Assembly (NCBI GenBank): GCA_028714895.1
Contig: JAQTLM010000003.1
Span: 111,763 to 175,762 of the forward strand
DNA: 64,000 nt
Origin: Gallionella sp.
GTDB lineage: Bacteria; Pseudomonadota; Gammaproteobacteria; Burkholderiales; Gallionellaceae
Direction: 5' to 3'
The notes beneath the pieces were generated by a model. It saw nothing but the letters and a program-made list of their open reading frames with translations. It was not told the origin of the DNA and did not search any database. Positions 1 to 8,235 of the stretch are shown in pieces (position 1 is the stretch's first letter; each line of letters starts with the position of its first letter). Position numbers and translations under genes: made by a program.

Positions 1-56
1 AACAAAGCTTGAGCTTCCCTCTATTTTTAAGAATTAAAGAGAATTAAAGGCTAATG

Positions 57-195
57 GGGTCAGCATCACAATAGTTTTCGAAGGGTGCCGAAGTTGGAAA
101 CAAAACAGAAGCTGACCCTTTTAATTCGCTGGTTTAACAGCGCCATCATAAGGAAGAGGTAAGCATGAATGGGTCAAAGGGGTCAGCATCGCAAT
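57..195. repeat. Short repeats GGGGTCAGCATC(A/G)CAAT
   Basis: A 17-base motif occurs at 57-73 and again at 179-195 with one base changed. An inverted relative (GAAGCTGACCCTTTTAATT) lies at about 109-127, and a weaker relative at about 974-990. Such GGGTCAG/CTGACCC boundaries resemble the flanks of REP-associated or IS200-like transposition scars, but no transposase is present. Nothing coding is visible in 1-278. Confidence 0.45.
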
Positions 196-241
196 TAAAT
201 TGCCCGCACAGGCTCTCTCAACATCATCTTTCTGATACCCC

Positions 242-271
242 TTGACAATGCTATCGCGCAACGATAGCATT
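242..271 (+). promoter_or_regulatory. higBA promoter with overlapping palindromic operator
   Basis: TTGACA at 242-247 and TAGCAT at 265-270 are separated by 17 bases. A perfect 10-base inverted repeat (247-256 and 262-271, AATGCTATCG/CGATAGCATT, 5-base spacer) covers the spacer and the -10 box. Its position and symmetry suit autoregulation by the HigA antitoxin dimer, which is an inference. The expected transcription start lies only a few bases before the higB ATG. Confidence 0.7.
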
Positions 272-278
272 TCTCCCC

Positions 279-554
279 ATGATTACAGACTTCCACGACG
301 AAGAAACCCTCAAGGTCTGGATGGGCGAGTTTTCACGCCGTCTGCCTAACCAGATTCAGGAAGTGGCCCGTCGCAAGTTGCGCATATTGCACAACGCGCA
401 ACGGATCGAGGATTTGCGCATCCCTCCAAACAATCGGCTGGAGACCTTGAAAGGCAACCGTGCCGGTCAATGGAGCATCCGCATTAACGACCAGTGGCGC
501 GTGTGTTTTGAGTGGAATGATGGGCAGGCCAGTCGTGTGGAAATCTGTGACTGA
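279..554 (+). CDS. higB: HigB-type toxin (RelE superfamily)
   Basis: 91-residue protein of the HigB/plasmid-maintenance-killer family, ribosome-dependent mRNA interferases of the RelE fold. It has the family's RR/K-L pattern in the middle, LKGNRAGQWSIRINDQWRVCF (positions about 58-78) and an acidic C-terminus. Toxin-before-antitoxin order is typical of higBA. The ATG has no obvious Shine-Dalgarno and lies almost at the predicted transcription start, so the mRNA may be nearly leaderless. The antitoxin HigA follows after 75 bases, and a palindromic repeat occupies that gap. Family assignment is confident; activity is inferred. Confidence 0.88.
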   Translation: MITDFHDEETLKVWMGEFSRRLPNQIQEVARRKLRILHNAQRIEDLRIPPNNRLETLKGNRAGQWSIRINDQWRVCFEWNDGQASRVEICD

Positions 555-561
555 TAAGACT

Positions 562-609
562 ACTAGCCATCTGACTAAGCTGCAAAAGCCGCAGCAAGTC
601 ATTGGTTAT
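562..609 (+). repeat. Dispersed hairpin family, copy A
   Basis: Begins ACTAGCCAT and ends ATTGGTTAT. The stem is GACTAAGCTGC against GCAGCAAGTC around AAAAGCC. It lies between higB and higA, so it would be a hairpin inside the bicistronic transcript and might affect the toxin/antitoxin ratio (inference). Other copies are at 6342, 9376, 12154, 12585 and 13349. Confidence 0.75.
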
Positions 610-629
610 ATCACTGAGGAGTAAATACG

Positions 630-938
630 ATGAGCAAAACAACCAAACTACGCAACATCCATCCCGGCGAAGTGCTGCGCGAGGAATTTCTGATTCCGCT
701 CGGCATCTCCCAATACCGGCTGGCAAAGGAAATCGGCGTGACCGAAGCGCGCATCTCGGCGATCTGCTCCGGCAAGCGGGCGGTCACGGCGGATAGCGCA
801 TTGCGTCTGGCCGCGTTCTTCGGCACATCGAGCGGCTTCTGGCTCGGCTTGCAGGCAGACTACGATACCGAAGAGGCCGCGCAGGAATTATCCGGCGTGC
901 TGGCGCAGATACATCGTTTTGAGCCGCTGGCAGCTTGA
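630..938 (+). CDS. higA: HigA-type antitoxin (XRE helix-turn-helix)
   Basis: 102-residue HigA-family antidote. The N-terminus has the family hallmark HPGEVLREEFL (about 11-21), then an XRE HTH (SQYRLAKEIGVTEARISAICSG, split here as SQYRLAKEIG at 27-36 and ARISAICSGKRAVT at 40-53), then the SGFWLGLQADYDTE segment typical of HigA/VapI proteins. It should neutralise HigB and repress the promoter at 242-270. A GAGGAG ribosome site lies about 8 bases before the ATG. It appears intact, so the module is probably functional. Confidence 0.9.
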   Translation: MSKTTKLRNIHPGEVLREEFLIPLGISQYRLAKEIGVTEARISAICSGKRAVTADSALRLAAFFGTSSGFWLGLQADYDTEEAAQELSGVLAQIHRFEPLAA

Positions 939-1053
939 TAGATGTAGGAGATTTTGTAAGGGGAATCAAAGGGGCCAGGGTCGCAATAGTTTTTCAAACC
1001 AATGAATAGTGTCGAATCTTTTTGATCTTTCAGCCTTCGTAGTAAAGTTTCGC

Positions 1054-1081
1054 TTGCCATTATTTCCTTGCCCGCTAGAAT
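1054..1081 (+). promoter_or_regulatory. Candidate promoter for Phd/RelE pair
   Basis: TTGCCA at 1054-1059 and TAGAAT at 1076-1081 with a 16-base spacer, about 33 bases before the antitoxin ATG. Assigned by consensus likeness only. Confidence 0.4.
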
Positions 1082-1113
1082 AACCGTATTCAGTCTTTAT
1101 TCGGTGACCTGCC

Positions 1114-1395
1114 ATGCAAGAACAAATTATCAGCCTGACCGATTTCAAAGCTTCCGCCAGCCGTTTGTTGCAGGAGACGCGCGGGGGAGCCAATATCATT
1201 CTGACGCAAAACGGTTCGGCGAGTGCGGTGGTGCAGGACTATGCGACTTACCGCGCCCAGCAGGATGCCTTTTTGATGTTGAAGCTGATGGTGCAGGGCG
1301 AGGCCGATGCGCAGAAAAATCTGCTTACTCCACAAGGCAAGGTATTCGACTCCCTGCGCGCATCATTGCTGAAACAGCAAAAACAACATGGCTGA
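1114..1395 (+). CDS. Phd/YefM-family antitoxin
   Basis: 93 residues. The N-terminal half matches the Phd/YefM fold: IISLTDFKASASRLLQETR (about 5-23), then a strand-rich ILTQNGSASAVVQDY segment, with a charged helical tail for toxin binding. It would bind and neutralise the RelE-type toxin encoded downstream and repress its own promoter. The two genes overlap by 8 bases, typical of translational coupling in type II modules. A few bases of weak ribosome site precede the ATG. Family call is good; which toxin subfamily it pairs with is known only from the neighbour. Confidence 0.82.
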   Translation: MQEQIISLTDFKASASRLLQETRGGANIILTQNGSASAVVQDYATYRAQQDAFLMLKLMVQGEADAQKNLLTPQGKVFDSLRASLLKQQKQHG

Positions 1396-1720
1396 AGCCA
1401 AGTCATATCGTGTGTTGTGGACGCACACGGCACAGCAGGATTTGACCGAGATCGTCGAATATATCGCACAGGACAGTGTTGCTGATGCGCTGGCGATCCT
1501 GAGCAAGCTGGAAACCAAAGCCGCACTGTTGATTACTCTTCCCAATCGCGGCCGTATCGTACCCGAGTTGTTGCAAACCGGAATCTCGCACTACAGGGAG
1601 CTTGTCAGTGCGTCTTGGCGCATCGTTTATCGGGTTGAAAGTCGGCAGGTTCTGATCATGGCGGTACTGGATAGTCGGCGTGATTTGCAGACGGTGCTGC
1701 TCAATCGATTGGCGCGCTGA
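1388..1720 (+). CDS. RelE/ParE-family toxin
   Basis: 110-residue protein of the RelE/ParE superfamily. Supporting features are the N-terminal WTHTAQQDLTEIVEYIAQDS helix pair (about 11-30), the central LPNRGRIVPEL loop, HYRELVSASWRIVYRV (about 68-83) and a C-terminal VLDSRRDLQTVL strand. Members either cleave mRNA on the ribosome or poison gyrase; the sequence alone does not settle which. It overlaps the antitoxin by 8 bases. It is intact. Confidence 0.82.
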   Translation: MAEAKSYRVLWTHTAQQDLTEIVEYIAQDSVADALAILSKLETKAALLITLPNRGRIVPELLQTGISHYRELVSASWRIVYRVESRQVLIMAVLDSRRDLQTVLLNRLAR

Positions 1721-1769
1721 TGCGCAGCTAATGGAGTCGACTCCATTGATTTTGAAGCGGGCATGAAAC

Positions 1770-2780
1770 ATGAATGATAAACAGCGTGGTGCAGTCGCCG
1801 CGAAAGGCAGGGTCGCACCTGCCGAAAAAACCAATTTGCATCCGCGCAATCCGCATCGGGGCCGTTACGACTTCAAGCGGCTTGTCGCAGGCACTCCGGA
1901 ACTGGCGGCATTCGTGTCGCTGAATGACTATGGTGACGAGTCCATCAATTTCGCCGATCCGTCTGCCGTCAAAGCCTTGAACCGGGCGTTACTGAATCTG
2001 GTGTATGGCATCAAGGACTGGGATATTCCGGCGCACTATCTATGCCCGCCCATCCCGGGCAGGGCGGATCACCTGCATTTTCTCGCCGACTTGCTGGCTG
2101 ACAGCAACGGCGGCGTCATCCCGCGCGGTGATTCGATACGGGTACTCGACATCGGTGTGGGTGCCAACTGCGTCTATCCGCTCATTGGTCACCGTGAGTA
2201 TGGCTGGCAGTTCGTCGGGACTGATATTGATCCGGCTGCAATCGCCAACGCGCAACGCATTGTGGATGCCAACGGCTTGAGCGAGGCGATAGCCCTGCGT
2301 TTGCAGGCGTCACCGTCGGCGATCTTCAACGGTGTGGTGCAAGCGGATGAGGTGTTCGACCTCAGTATGTGCAATCCGCCTTTTCATGCGTCGCTGGCCG
2401 AAGCGAGGTCGGGCACGCAGCGCAAATGGGAGAATCTGGGCCGAGAGTCCAACAAGAAAAAGGTGCCCGTGTTGAATTTCGGCGGGCAGGCTGTGGAGCT
2501 GTGCTGTGAGGGCGGTGAGGAGGCTTTTGTGTGCCGCATGATAGCGGAGAGTGCGCGCCTTCCCGGCAGCTGTATGTGGTTCACCACGCTGATATCGAAG
2601 TCGTCCAGCCTGCCCGGTGTTTATCGCGCGCTGAAATATGCGGGTGCGCTGCATAACAAAACGATAGAGATGGCGCAGGGGCAGAAGAAGAGCAGGATCG
2701 TGGCCTGGACTTTTCTCGACGAGAGGCAGCAACACGCGTGGCGGTTGGCGCGTTGGAATAATCAAACGGGCCAGGCTTGA
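1770..2780 (+). CDS. rlmF: 23S rRNA (adenine(1618)-N6)-methyltransferase RlmF
   Basis: 336 residues, close to the usual RlmF length. It methylates A1618 of 23S rRNA with S-adenosylmethionine. The family N-terminal block [13 protein letters not shown] is at about 23-35, the SAM-binding [14 protein letters not shown] at 127-140, TDID at 151-154, and the catalytic NPPF motif of N6-adenine methyltransferases at 202-205. The C-terminal half carries the [16 protein letters not shown] and RMI segments seen in RlmF. Monocistronic, following the TA pairs by 49 bases. Confidence 0.93.
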   Translation: MNDKQRGAVAAKGRVAPAEKTNLHPRNPHRGRYDFKRLVAGTPELAAFVSLNDYGDESINFADPSAVKALNRALLNLVYGIKDWDIPAHYLCPPIPGRADHLHFLADLLADSNGGVIPRGDSIRVLDIGVGANCVYPLIGHREYGWQFVGTDIDPAAIANAQRIVDANGLSEAIALRLQASPSAIFNGVVQADEVFDLSMCNPPFHASLAEARSGTQRKWENLGRESNKKKVPVLNFGGQAVELCCEGGEEAFVCRMIAESARLPGSCMWFTTLISKSSSLPGVYRALKYAGALHNKTIEMAQGQKKSRIVAWTFLDERQQHAWRLARWNNQTGQA

Positions 2781-2800
2781 AATAACTTCAGGATGCCAAC

Positions 2801-3064
2801 ATGGAAATGAAGAAGATCAATTCGGGCAGGTTGCGCGCCATCGGCTACGATGCGCGCGCCCGGATGCTGCAGGTGCAGCTCGACGACGGCAGCACGCTGC
2901 AGTACAGCGGCGTCGGTGAGGATGTCTGGCGCCGCCTCAGCAGCTCGGGCGCGGCATGGAGCTTCTATCGCGACAACGTCGAGGAGGAGTTCACCGCCAA
3001 GCGCGTCTCCGGCAGCGCCTCCGCAGCCCAGAACCCGCTCGACGATTTGTTCCGGAAACCCTGA
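2801..3064 (+). CDS. KTSC-domain protein
   Basis: 87 residues matching the small KTSC domain: a Tyr-Asp start (IGYDARARMLQVQL, about 14-27), a Tyr in LQYSGVGEDVW, and a Ser/Phe near SFYRDNVEE. Some KTSC domains are found with RNA or nucleotide-related proteins, but the function is not established. It lies 20 bases after rlmF and may be cotranscribed. A perfect hairpin repeat follows its stop. Confidence 0.75.
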   Translation: MEMKKINSGRLRAIGYDARARMLQVQLDDGSTLQYSGVGEDVWRRLSSSGAAWSFYRDNVEEEFTAKRVSGSASAAQNPLDDLFRKP

Positions 3065-3070
3065 GTAATA

Positions 3071-3140
3071 GGCTGGCGGTGAGGCACGAACCCCAGCGAT
3101 TACAATCTCGAAATGCTGGGGTTCGTGCCTCACCCCAGCC
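3071..3140. repeat. 70-bp palindromic repeat
   Basis: Arms 3079-3097 and 3115-3133 are perfectly complementary over 19 bases (GTGAGGCACGAACCCCAGC), with a 17-base loop. Six more outer base pairs (GGCTGG/CCAGCC) follow a small bulge. It resembles an extragenic palindromic element and could also stop or protect the KTSC transcript. Confidence 0.8.
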
Positions 3141-3185
3141 TACGACTACGACACTTTCCCACCCATTTAAAATGTTGATATAAAA

Positions 3186-4760
3186 ATGACGCCCTCTTTG
3201 GAAAGCCTGCAACCGCGCCCGGTCTGGGCGCATTTCGCGACGCTGTGCGCGATACCGCGCCCGTCGCTGCATGAGGCAGCGCTGATCGAGCATCTGATCG
3301 CTTGGGCGCAAGCGCGCGGCATCACCGCCGTCGTCGATGGCGCGGGCAACCTGATCCTGAAAAAGCCCGCCAGTCCCGGCTGCGAGGCGCTGCCCGGCGT
3401 GATCATGCAAGGCCATCTCGACATGGTGTGCCAGGCCAACACCGGAACGCGGCACGACTTCGAGCGCGACCCGATCAACGCGGTGGTGCGCGACGGCTGG
3501 GTGGTAGCGGAGGGCACCACGCTGGGCGCGGACAACGGCATCGGCGTCGCGCTCGCGCTGGCCGCGCTGGAAGAGCCGGGCCTGATCCATCCGCCGCTGG
3601 AGGTGCTGCTCACGGTCAACGAAGAATCCGGCATGGATGGCGCACGCGGGCTGGCGCCCGGCACTTTGCAGGGCAAGACGCTGATCAACCTGGATACCGA
3701 AGAGTGGGGGTATTTCTATCTGGGCTGCGCGGGCGGCGTGGATGTGGAGGTGCGCAATTCGTACAAGTCCGTTCGTGGTGAGTGTTCCCCGTCCGTACCC
3801 TTCGATACACCGCGCGATGCGCGGCACTCAGGGCGAACGGGGAATGTATCGAATCATGACGAACTTGTTCATGATGCGCTGGAAGAAGTGCCGCCGGACT
3901 ATGCGCTGCTGCGGTTTGAAGTGAGCGGGCTGCGCGGCGGCCATTCCGGCATCGACATCCATCTCGGGCGCGGCAATGCGATCAAGCTGCTAGCGGAGGC
4001 GCTGCGTGATCTGTCCAAACTTACCGACTTACGCGTGATCGAAATGAAGGGCGGTACGGCGCGCAACGCGATCCCGCGCGAGGCGTTCGCGACCTGCGCG
4101 CTGCCCGTTGTGATGGCGTCGAATATCGACGAGTGGGTGCGGCATCGGCACGAGGCATGGCGGCAGCGGTTCGCGGAGGCGGATGCCAACGTGTCGTTCG
4201 TGTGCAAGCATTACGATACGCCACCGGACATGGCCCTTTCGCACGCGGAGCAGGGACGCTTGCTCGCCTTCCTCGACATCGCCGCGAATGGCGTCGCGCG
4301 CATCAGCGATGCCTTTCCCGGCGTGACCGACACATCAAGCAACCTCGGCGTGGTAGCGCTCGACAACGGCGAATTCTGCGCAACGTTCAAGGTGCGCTCG
4401 CTGCACGATGCTCGCGCCGATGCGCTGGCCGACAAGCTGGCGGCGCATGCCTCATCGTATGGATTCCAGGCATGGAAGGGCGGCGCGTATCCGGGCTGGA
4501 CACCGAATCCTGCATCGCCCTTGCTCGCATTGTGCCAGCAGGTCCACACTGCGCAATTCGGCCAGCCCGCCGGATTGCAGGTGATTCACGCCGGGCTGGA
4601 ATGCGGCCTGCTCGCGGCGAGCCACCCGCAACTGGACATGATCTCCTTCGGCCCGGATATACGCGGCGCGCATGCGCCCGGCGAACGGGTCGAGATTGCA
4701 TCGGTGGTGCGTAGCTGGCAGTTGCTCAAGGCGGTGCTGCAGGCGCTGGCGAAGGCTTAG
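3186..4760 (+). CDS. pepD: Aminoacyl-histidine dipeptidase PepD (M20 family)
   Basis: 524 residues against roughly 485 for typical PepD. Cytosolic metallopeptidase cleaving Xaa-His dipeptides. The M20 metal and catalytic residues are visible: H77 and D79 (GHLDM), D116 (GADNGIG), E146/E147 (NEES) and H253 (RGGHSG). The extra length lies at about residues 193-229 and is encoded by a dispersed repeat (3765-3870) inserted in frame between the catalytic domain strands and the lid domain. All catalytic motifs survive, so the enzyme may still work. The start is the first ATG matching the family N-terminus. Confidence 0.9.
   Translation: MTPSLESLQPRPVWAHFATLCAIPRPSLHEAALIEHLIAWAQARGITAVVDGAGNLILKKPASPGCEALPGVIMQGHLDMVCQANTGTRHDFERDPINAVVRDGWVVAEGTTLGADNGIGVALALAALEEPGLIHPPLEVLLTVNEESGMDGARGLAPGTLQGKTLINLDTEEWGYFYLGCAGGVDVEVRNSYKSVRGECSPSVPFDTPRDARHSGRTGNVSNHDELVHDALEEVPPDYALLRFEVSGLRGGHSGIDIHLGRGNAIKLLAEALRDLSKLTDLRVIEMKGGTARNAIPREAFATCALPVVMASNIDEWVRHRHEAWRQRFAEADANVSFVCKHYDTPPDMALSHAEQGRLLAFLDIAANGVARISDAFPGVTDTSSNLGVVALDNGEFCATFKVRSLHDARADALADKLAAHASSYGFQAWKGGAYPGWTPNPASPLLALCQQVHTAQFGQPAGLQVIHAGLECGLLAASHPQLDMISFGPDIRGAHAPGERVEIASVVRSWQLLKAVLQALAKA
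3765..3870. repeat. Repeat element inserted in frame in pepD
   Basis: The segment begins near GTCCGTTCGTGGTGAG and contains CCGCGCGATGCGCGG as an internal hairpin and CACTCAGGGCGAACGG near its end. This is the GTTCGTGGTGAG/GGGCGAAC element common in betaproteobacterial spacers; a degraded relative lies at about 39271-39370. Here it adds about 37 codons without a stop. Confidence 0.75.
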
Positions 4761-4967
4761 GGCTCGCCATGATCCGACTCGTCAAAGCATCGCGTGCCTG
4801 AGGGATACCCGATTTTGCGGCCATCCTCAAACAGGGGATCGCGTAATTGGGCGACATAATCTGCGCAGCACAACAGCTAACGATGGCGATAACGTGCCAG
4901 TCGCTGTTCAGGCAGTGGGGGTCGACTTCGGCAGATAGCCCTATGCTTGGTGTTCGATTGCCGGAGA

Positions 4968-5330
4968 TCAGCAGGTAACATGAAAAAGACCGATGGTTGG
5001 GCCTTTAGCCTTGTTCCACTGGTGTATGGCTTCAGGGGTGGGGGAGAGATCGACCCGGATCCCCTTTTTCTTGAAATACTCGGATGCTTCTTCAGAGAGC
5101 GTTACCATGCCATTTTGGCCTGAGCCAATGATAAGCTGTTCGGCACCCTTTTCGAATATGTACTCTGCCTCTTCGAGCGAGATGGTATGAGAGGTGCCGA
5201 ACACTGCCTTGGACAGCTTCTTCTTTCGCTTCTTGATGTCACCCGAAAGCCGGATGAGAACATCGTGTTCGATCTTGGAACCCTCTATGGTGATGGAGCC
5301 AAATTTGGTACCGTCAATTCCAGGTTTCAT
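4968..5330 (-). CDS. Mth938/AAMDC-domain protein (DUF498)
   Basis: 120 residues with the Mth938-like fold signature: GSITIEG (about 11-17), a DVLIRLSGDI strand, EEAEYIFEKGAEQLIIGSGQ with the conserved GxG, a PTPEAI helix and the C-terminal HVTC. The family is widespread, including NDUFAF3 and AAMDC relatives; its biochemical role in bacteria is unclear. Upstream 5331-5502 holds only a short imperfect hairpin (about 5450-5486). Downstream 4761-4967 shows nothing I can name. Confidence 0.78.
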   Translation of the reverse strand: MKPGIDGTKFGSITIEGSKIEHDVLIRLSGDIKKRKKKLSKAVFGTSHTISLEEAEYIFEKGAEQLIIGSGQNGMVTLSEEASEYFKKKGIRVDLSPTPEAIHQWNKAKGPTIGLFHVTC

Positions 5331-5502
5331 GATGGCACTCCTGAGGGAGAGGCTATTGCTCGCACCTAACGTACTAGCCCAAGGGGACGCCTGCCGAAGC
5401 GCGGGGTTGCCTTGTTACAGTGCTAAATCCCGTGGTAGTAAAAGGCGAGGCTGCGGCAGAATGAGATAATCGCACTGTCGCAGACCCGCAATTAACCAGC
5501 TG

Positions 5503-5838
5503 TCAGGAAAGCGCGTCCCACTTTACCCAAACGCCGGCCTTGGTCATTTCGTGATCGGCCGGTGTCATTGAGCGATACATGGGGCTTGCCGGGTTGTTGC
5601 ACCAGCCGAGGCTTACTGCGACCACTTGTTTTTTGTCATCGCTAATCTTCCTCATTCCACCCCAGAACCGGCAGGTGGCGCAGCGGAACTTTGTGCTGGC
5701 ATCAAGTTTCCAGCCATCGGCAGACATTTGTATTTCATGCTGATGTTCGGCGGCGGCCTCTGCCGTTCCAATGCCGGCGGCAGCTGCTGCTGCGAGACCG
5801 ACCACTTGCATTGCGAAAGTACGGCGATTCTGATCCAT
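5503..5838 (-). CDS. Tat-exported small cysteine protein, unknown function
   Basis: 111 residues with a twin-arginine signal (NRRTFAMQVVGLAAAAAAG, about 4-22) and a likely cut near AEA-AAEH. The mature part has FRCATCRFWGG (about 52-62) and SLGWCNNPASP (about 76-86), giving three cysteines as C-x2-C...C. Tat export with clustered cysteines suggests a folded cofactor-bearing periplasmic protein; an iron-sulfur or metal site is possible. It lacks the full four-cysteine HiPIP pattern, so I do not call it HiPIP. It is preceded by an AAGGGGAACGA ribosome site. Confidence 0.6.
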   Translation of the reverse strand: MDQNRRTFAMQVVGLAAAAAAGIGTAEAAAEHQHEIQMSADGWKLDASTKFRCATCRFWGGMRKISDDKKQVVAVSLGWCNNPASPMYRSMTPADHEMTKAGVWVKWDALS

Positions 5839-5986
5839 TGTCGTTCCCCTTTCCTTAAGTTAAGTTGGCGGTACTGCCTTGGTCATTAGACGGCTGCCCG
5901 TGTGGTTTGTCAATGCTCGATAACCAAAGGTACCGGAGTCGAATTCTGTTTAATGATAAAGGTATCATGCTCAAATTATTTAGCGG

Positions 5987-6085
5987 CTAGAGACAATCCT
6001 CTTCCCGCTGGTGCCGCACCGCCAAGATGATCATGGCCTTCGTGTTTTCGATCTCGAACAGGGCGATATAATCCGCGCTACGAGG
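5987..6085 (-). pseudogene. ParE/RelE-family toxin C-terminal remnant
   Basis: On the minus strand this stretch encodes a peptide ending in DYIALFEIENTKAMIILAV and then RHQREED, the characteristic last strand pair and RHQRE tail of ParE-type toxins. It has its own stop at 5987. The N-terminal two thirds are missing: the minus-strand frame runs into the DUF504 gene. It is a decayed toxin whose antitoxin is gone; part of it now overlaps the DUF504 leader. Confidence 0.6.
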
Positions 6086-6094
6086 AGGGAACGC

Positions 6095-6334
6095 ATGATC
6101 CCGCTGCACGAATTGCTGAACCGCATCCACTGGGACCCGGAGTTCGGGCGTGGCGAATTTACGGTCGGCTACCTCGACCATCTGCGCCACGATCTGGTGT
6201 ACGTGCCGCTGTGGGAAGTGCGGCAGGAACCGGACAGCCATTTCTGCTTCGAGGTGACGGACGAGCAGGGTGTCGCGCACAGCGTGCCCTACCACCGCAT
6301 CAAGGAAGTGTGGAAAGACGGCGAGCTGATCTGA
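6095..6334 (+). CDS. DUF504 family protein
   Basis: 79 residues starting MIPLHELLNRIHWDPEFG, the standard beginning of DUF504 proteins, followed by the YLDHLRHDLVYVPLWEV and YHRIKEVWKDGELI blocks (about 23-39 and 66-79). I chose the ATG at 6095 because GAGGAGGG lies at 6082-6089 and the family begins here; an upstream in-frame extension has no such support. A TATAAT at 6067-6072 could be its -10. Function is unknown; the family is often linked to RNA-processing genes in archaea. Confidence 0.8.
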   Translation: MIPLHELLNRIHWDPEFGRGEFTVGYLDHLRHDLVYVPLWEVRQEPDSHFCFEVTDEQGVAHSVPYHRIKEVWKDGELI

Positions 6335-6341
6335 TGAAACC

Positions 6342-6392
6342 ACTAGCCATTCCACTAAGTTGCCCAAAGACGGCAACCAAGTGTCTGGTTAT
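6342..6392 (+). repeat. Dispersed hairpin family, copy B
   Basis: ACTAGCCAT at the start and CTGGTTATG at the end, with a CACTAAGTTGCC/GGCAACCAAGTG stem around CAAAGAC. Both arms differ from copies A and C at matching positions, so pairing is kept. It lies 7 bases after the DUF504 stop. Confidence 0.72.
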
Positions 6393-6428
6393 GGCGGCGG
6401 GAGCATTGAATCCAGCGTTGCCCGGGTA

Positions 6429-6962
6429 TTAGAAAAGCAGTATTTTAAAGCCGATCAGTATCAAGACTATTCCGCCGAAAATCTCCGCTTTGCTTTCAAG
6501 CCAGGTACCGCTTTTTTTGCCGATGAAAACGCCGGCACAGCTGAAGGCGAAAGTTATTGTGCCGATGACGAGGCAGGCGATATAAGGGTTGGCATCCAGC
6601 AGCGTCAGGCTGAATCCGGCGGCCATTGCGTCAATGCTGGTGGCGATGGACAGGATCAGCATCATCTTGTTGGTGACGGCCGAAATCTCTTCTTCTATGC
6701 CTTCCTGGATGCCTTCGTAAATCATTTTTGCGCCGATCAACGCCAGCAAGCCAAAGGCTATCCAATGGGCATAGGCATCTACCCAGCCCAAAACGCCCTT
6801 GCCGCCCAGATATCCGATGAAGGGCATCAGGGCCTGAAAGATGCCGAAGAACAGTCCTGCTTTCAGTGCCAGACCGGGAGTGTATTTCTTGGCGCCCAGC
6901 CCGATGGAAACCGCGAAGGCGTCCATGCTGAGCGCGATTGCCAGAATGATGACTTCTATCAT
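6429..6962 (-). CDS. mntP: Manganese efflux pump MntP
   Basis: 177 residues, six predicted membrane helices in the LysE-like MntP fold. It exports Mn2+ across the inner membrane. The two family repeats start with the conserved acidic motifs [14 protein letters not shown] (about 9-22) and [13 protein letters not shown] (about 107-119). Start chosen at 6962: AAAGGAG lies 7 bases upstream and the ATG overlaps the stop of the upstream methyltransferase (ATGA), so translation is coupled. For that reason there is no room for the manganese riboswitch often seen before mntP. Confidence 0.9.
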   Translation of the reverse strand: MIEVIILAIALSMDAFAVSIGLGAKKYTPGLALKAGLFFGIFQALMPFIGYLGGKGVLGWVDAYAHWIAFGLLALIGAKMIYEGIQEGIEEEISAVTNKMMLILSIATSIDAMAAGFSLTLLDANPYIACLVIGTITFAFSCAGVFIGKKSGTWLESKAEIFGGIVLILIGFKILLF

Positions 6963-8131
6963 GTTGCTCCTTTTGCGGCTAGCCGCCATAGCGAGGTGAG
7001 CTCCGCAGCACGGGCCGCGTGCAGCGGGTCGCTGGTGTCGGAGACGCGGGGGTGATGCGGTTTTACGTCTATCTTACCCAGCACCTGCAAACCCGCCGCA
7101 TCGATCGCGGCAAGCAATTCGGCGCGCGTGCGCAGACCCAGATGCTCGGCAAGGTCGGAGAGAATCAGCCAGCCCTCGCCGCCCGGTTCCAGATGCGCGG
7201 CCAGCCCGTTGAGAAATCCGCGCAACATGCGGCTCTCCGGGTCGAATATCGCGTGCTCGAGCGGCGAGCTTGGCCGCGCCGGAATCCACGGCGGATTGCA
7301 TACCACCAGCGGGGCGCGCCCTTCGGGAAAGAGATCGGCTTGCACCACGTCAACCTGTGCGGCGAGGCCCAGCCGCACCAGATTTTCGCGCGCACAGACC
7401 AGCGCGCGCTGATCCTGATCGGTGGCGATGATGCGCTTGATGCCTCGGCGCGCCAGCACGGCGGCGAGCACGCCGGTACCCGTGCCGATATCGAATGCCA
7501 CGGACTGGGTCGCGGTCAGCTTGGGTAACGGGGTTTCGTTCACCAGCCCGATGTACTCGCCGCGTATCGGCGCGAATACGCCGTAATGCGGATGGATGCG
7601 CGCGCCCAGCGCCGGAATCCCCACGCCATTTTTGCGCCATTCGTAGGCGCCGATCAGTCCCTGCAGTCCGCGCAGCGAAGCGACGTAGGGTTCGGTTGCC
7701 GCGCCATAGGCTTCCGTGCAAGCCGCGCGTACATCGGGTGCGCGGCGCAGCGGAATGCTGTGGTCTGCATCGAACGGTATCAGCAGCATGCCCAGGGTGC
7801 GGGCGCGCTGCGATTGGGCGAGGCGATGCAGATTAAAGGCGTCGGCGGGTGAGGCGGGGATTTTTTTGTTTTTGCGTACACTTGGTTTTTCATTTAAGCG
7901 CCGAGTCATGGCCTGCAGCAATTGGCGCGCGTTCTGAAAATCACCCCGCCACAGTAGTGCGGTGCCCTCGCAGGCCAGACGGTAGGCGGCGTCGGCGGTC
8001 ATGCGATCGTCGGCGATCACCACGCGTTTGGGCGGCGGAGTGCCGCTTTCCGAACGCCAGCGGGCGGATTTTTCTTCGCTCGCCTCGTTCCAGCGGATGA
8101 CGGGCCAGCTAATAAGAGAAGGGGCGTTCAT
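6959..8131 (-). CDS. Class I SAM-dependent methyltransferase
   Basis: About 390 residues. The C-terminal half holds a Rossmann methyltransferase with [17 protein letters not shown], the acidic ATDQD strand end and the NPPWIPA motif of HemK/RsmC-like N-methyltransferases. The N-terminal ~180 residues form a separate substrate-binding region. NPPW points to an amide or exocyclic nitrogen target in protein or RNA, but the substrate is unknown. I chose the second Met (8131) because it fits better than the upstream in-frame ATG at 8164; this is uncertain. It is coupled to mntP by ATGA. Confidence 0.72.
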   Translation of the reverse strand: MNAPSLISWPVIRWNEASEEKSARWRSESGTPPPKRVVIADDRMTADAAYRLACEGTALLWRGDFQNARQLLQAMTRRLNEKPSVRKNKKIPASPADAFNLHRLAQSQRARTLGMLLIPFDADHSIPLRRAPDVRAACTEAYGAATEPYVASLRGLQGLIGAYEWRKNGVGIPALGARIHPHYGVFAPIRGEYIGLVNETPLPKLTATQSVAFDIGTGTGVLAAVLARRGIKRIIATDQDQRALVCARENLVRLGLAAQVDVVQADLFPEGRAPLVVCNPPWIPARPSSPLEHAIFDPESRMLRGFLNGLAAHLEPGGEGWLILSDLAEHLGLRTRAELLAAIDAAGLQVLGKIDVKPHHPRVSDTSDPLHAARAAELTSLWRLAAKGAT

Positions 8132-8235
8132 TACGGCAGGCGAGGCAGACGGGCGTATGGCCATACGCCCCTAAGGGTATTTTTTCCAGGCGCATATTTT
8201 TTCAACCCAAATAATTCATTAACACAAAACTGTGT

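Noticed and set aside
6960..7010. Manganese (yybP-ykoY) riboswitch before mntP
   Set aside because: mntP starts inside the preceding gene's stop codon, leaving no leader for it.
6360..7055. Plus-strand frame opposite mntP
   Set aside because: Composition follows the minus-strand membrane protein; mntP motifs are unmistakable.
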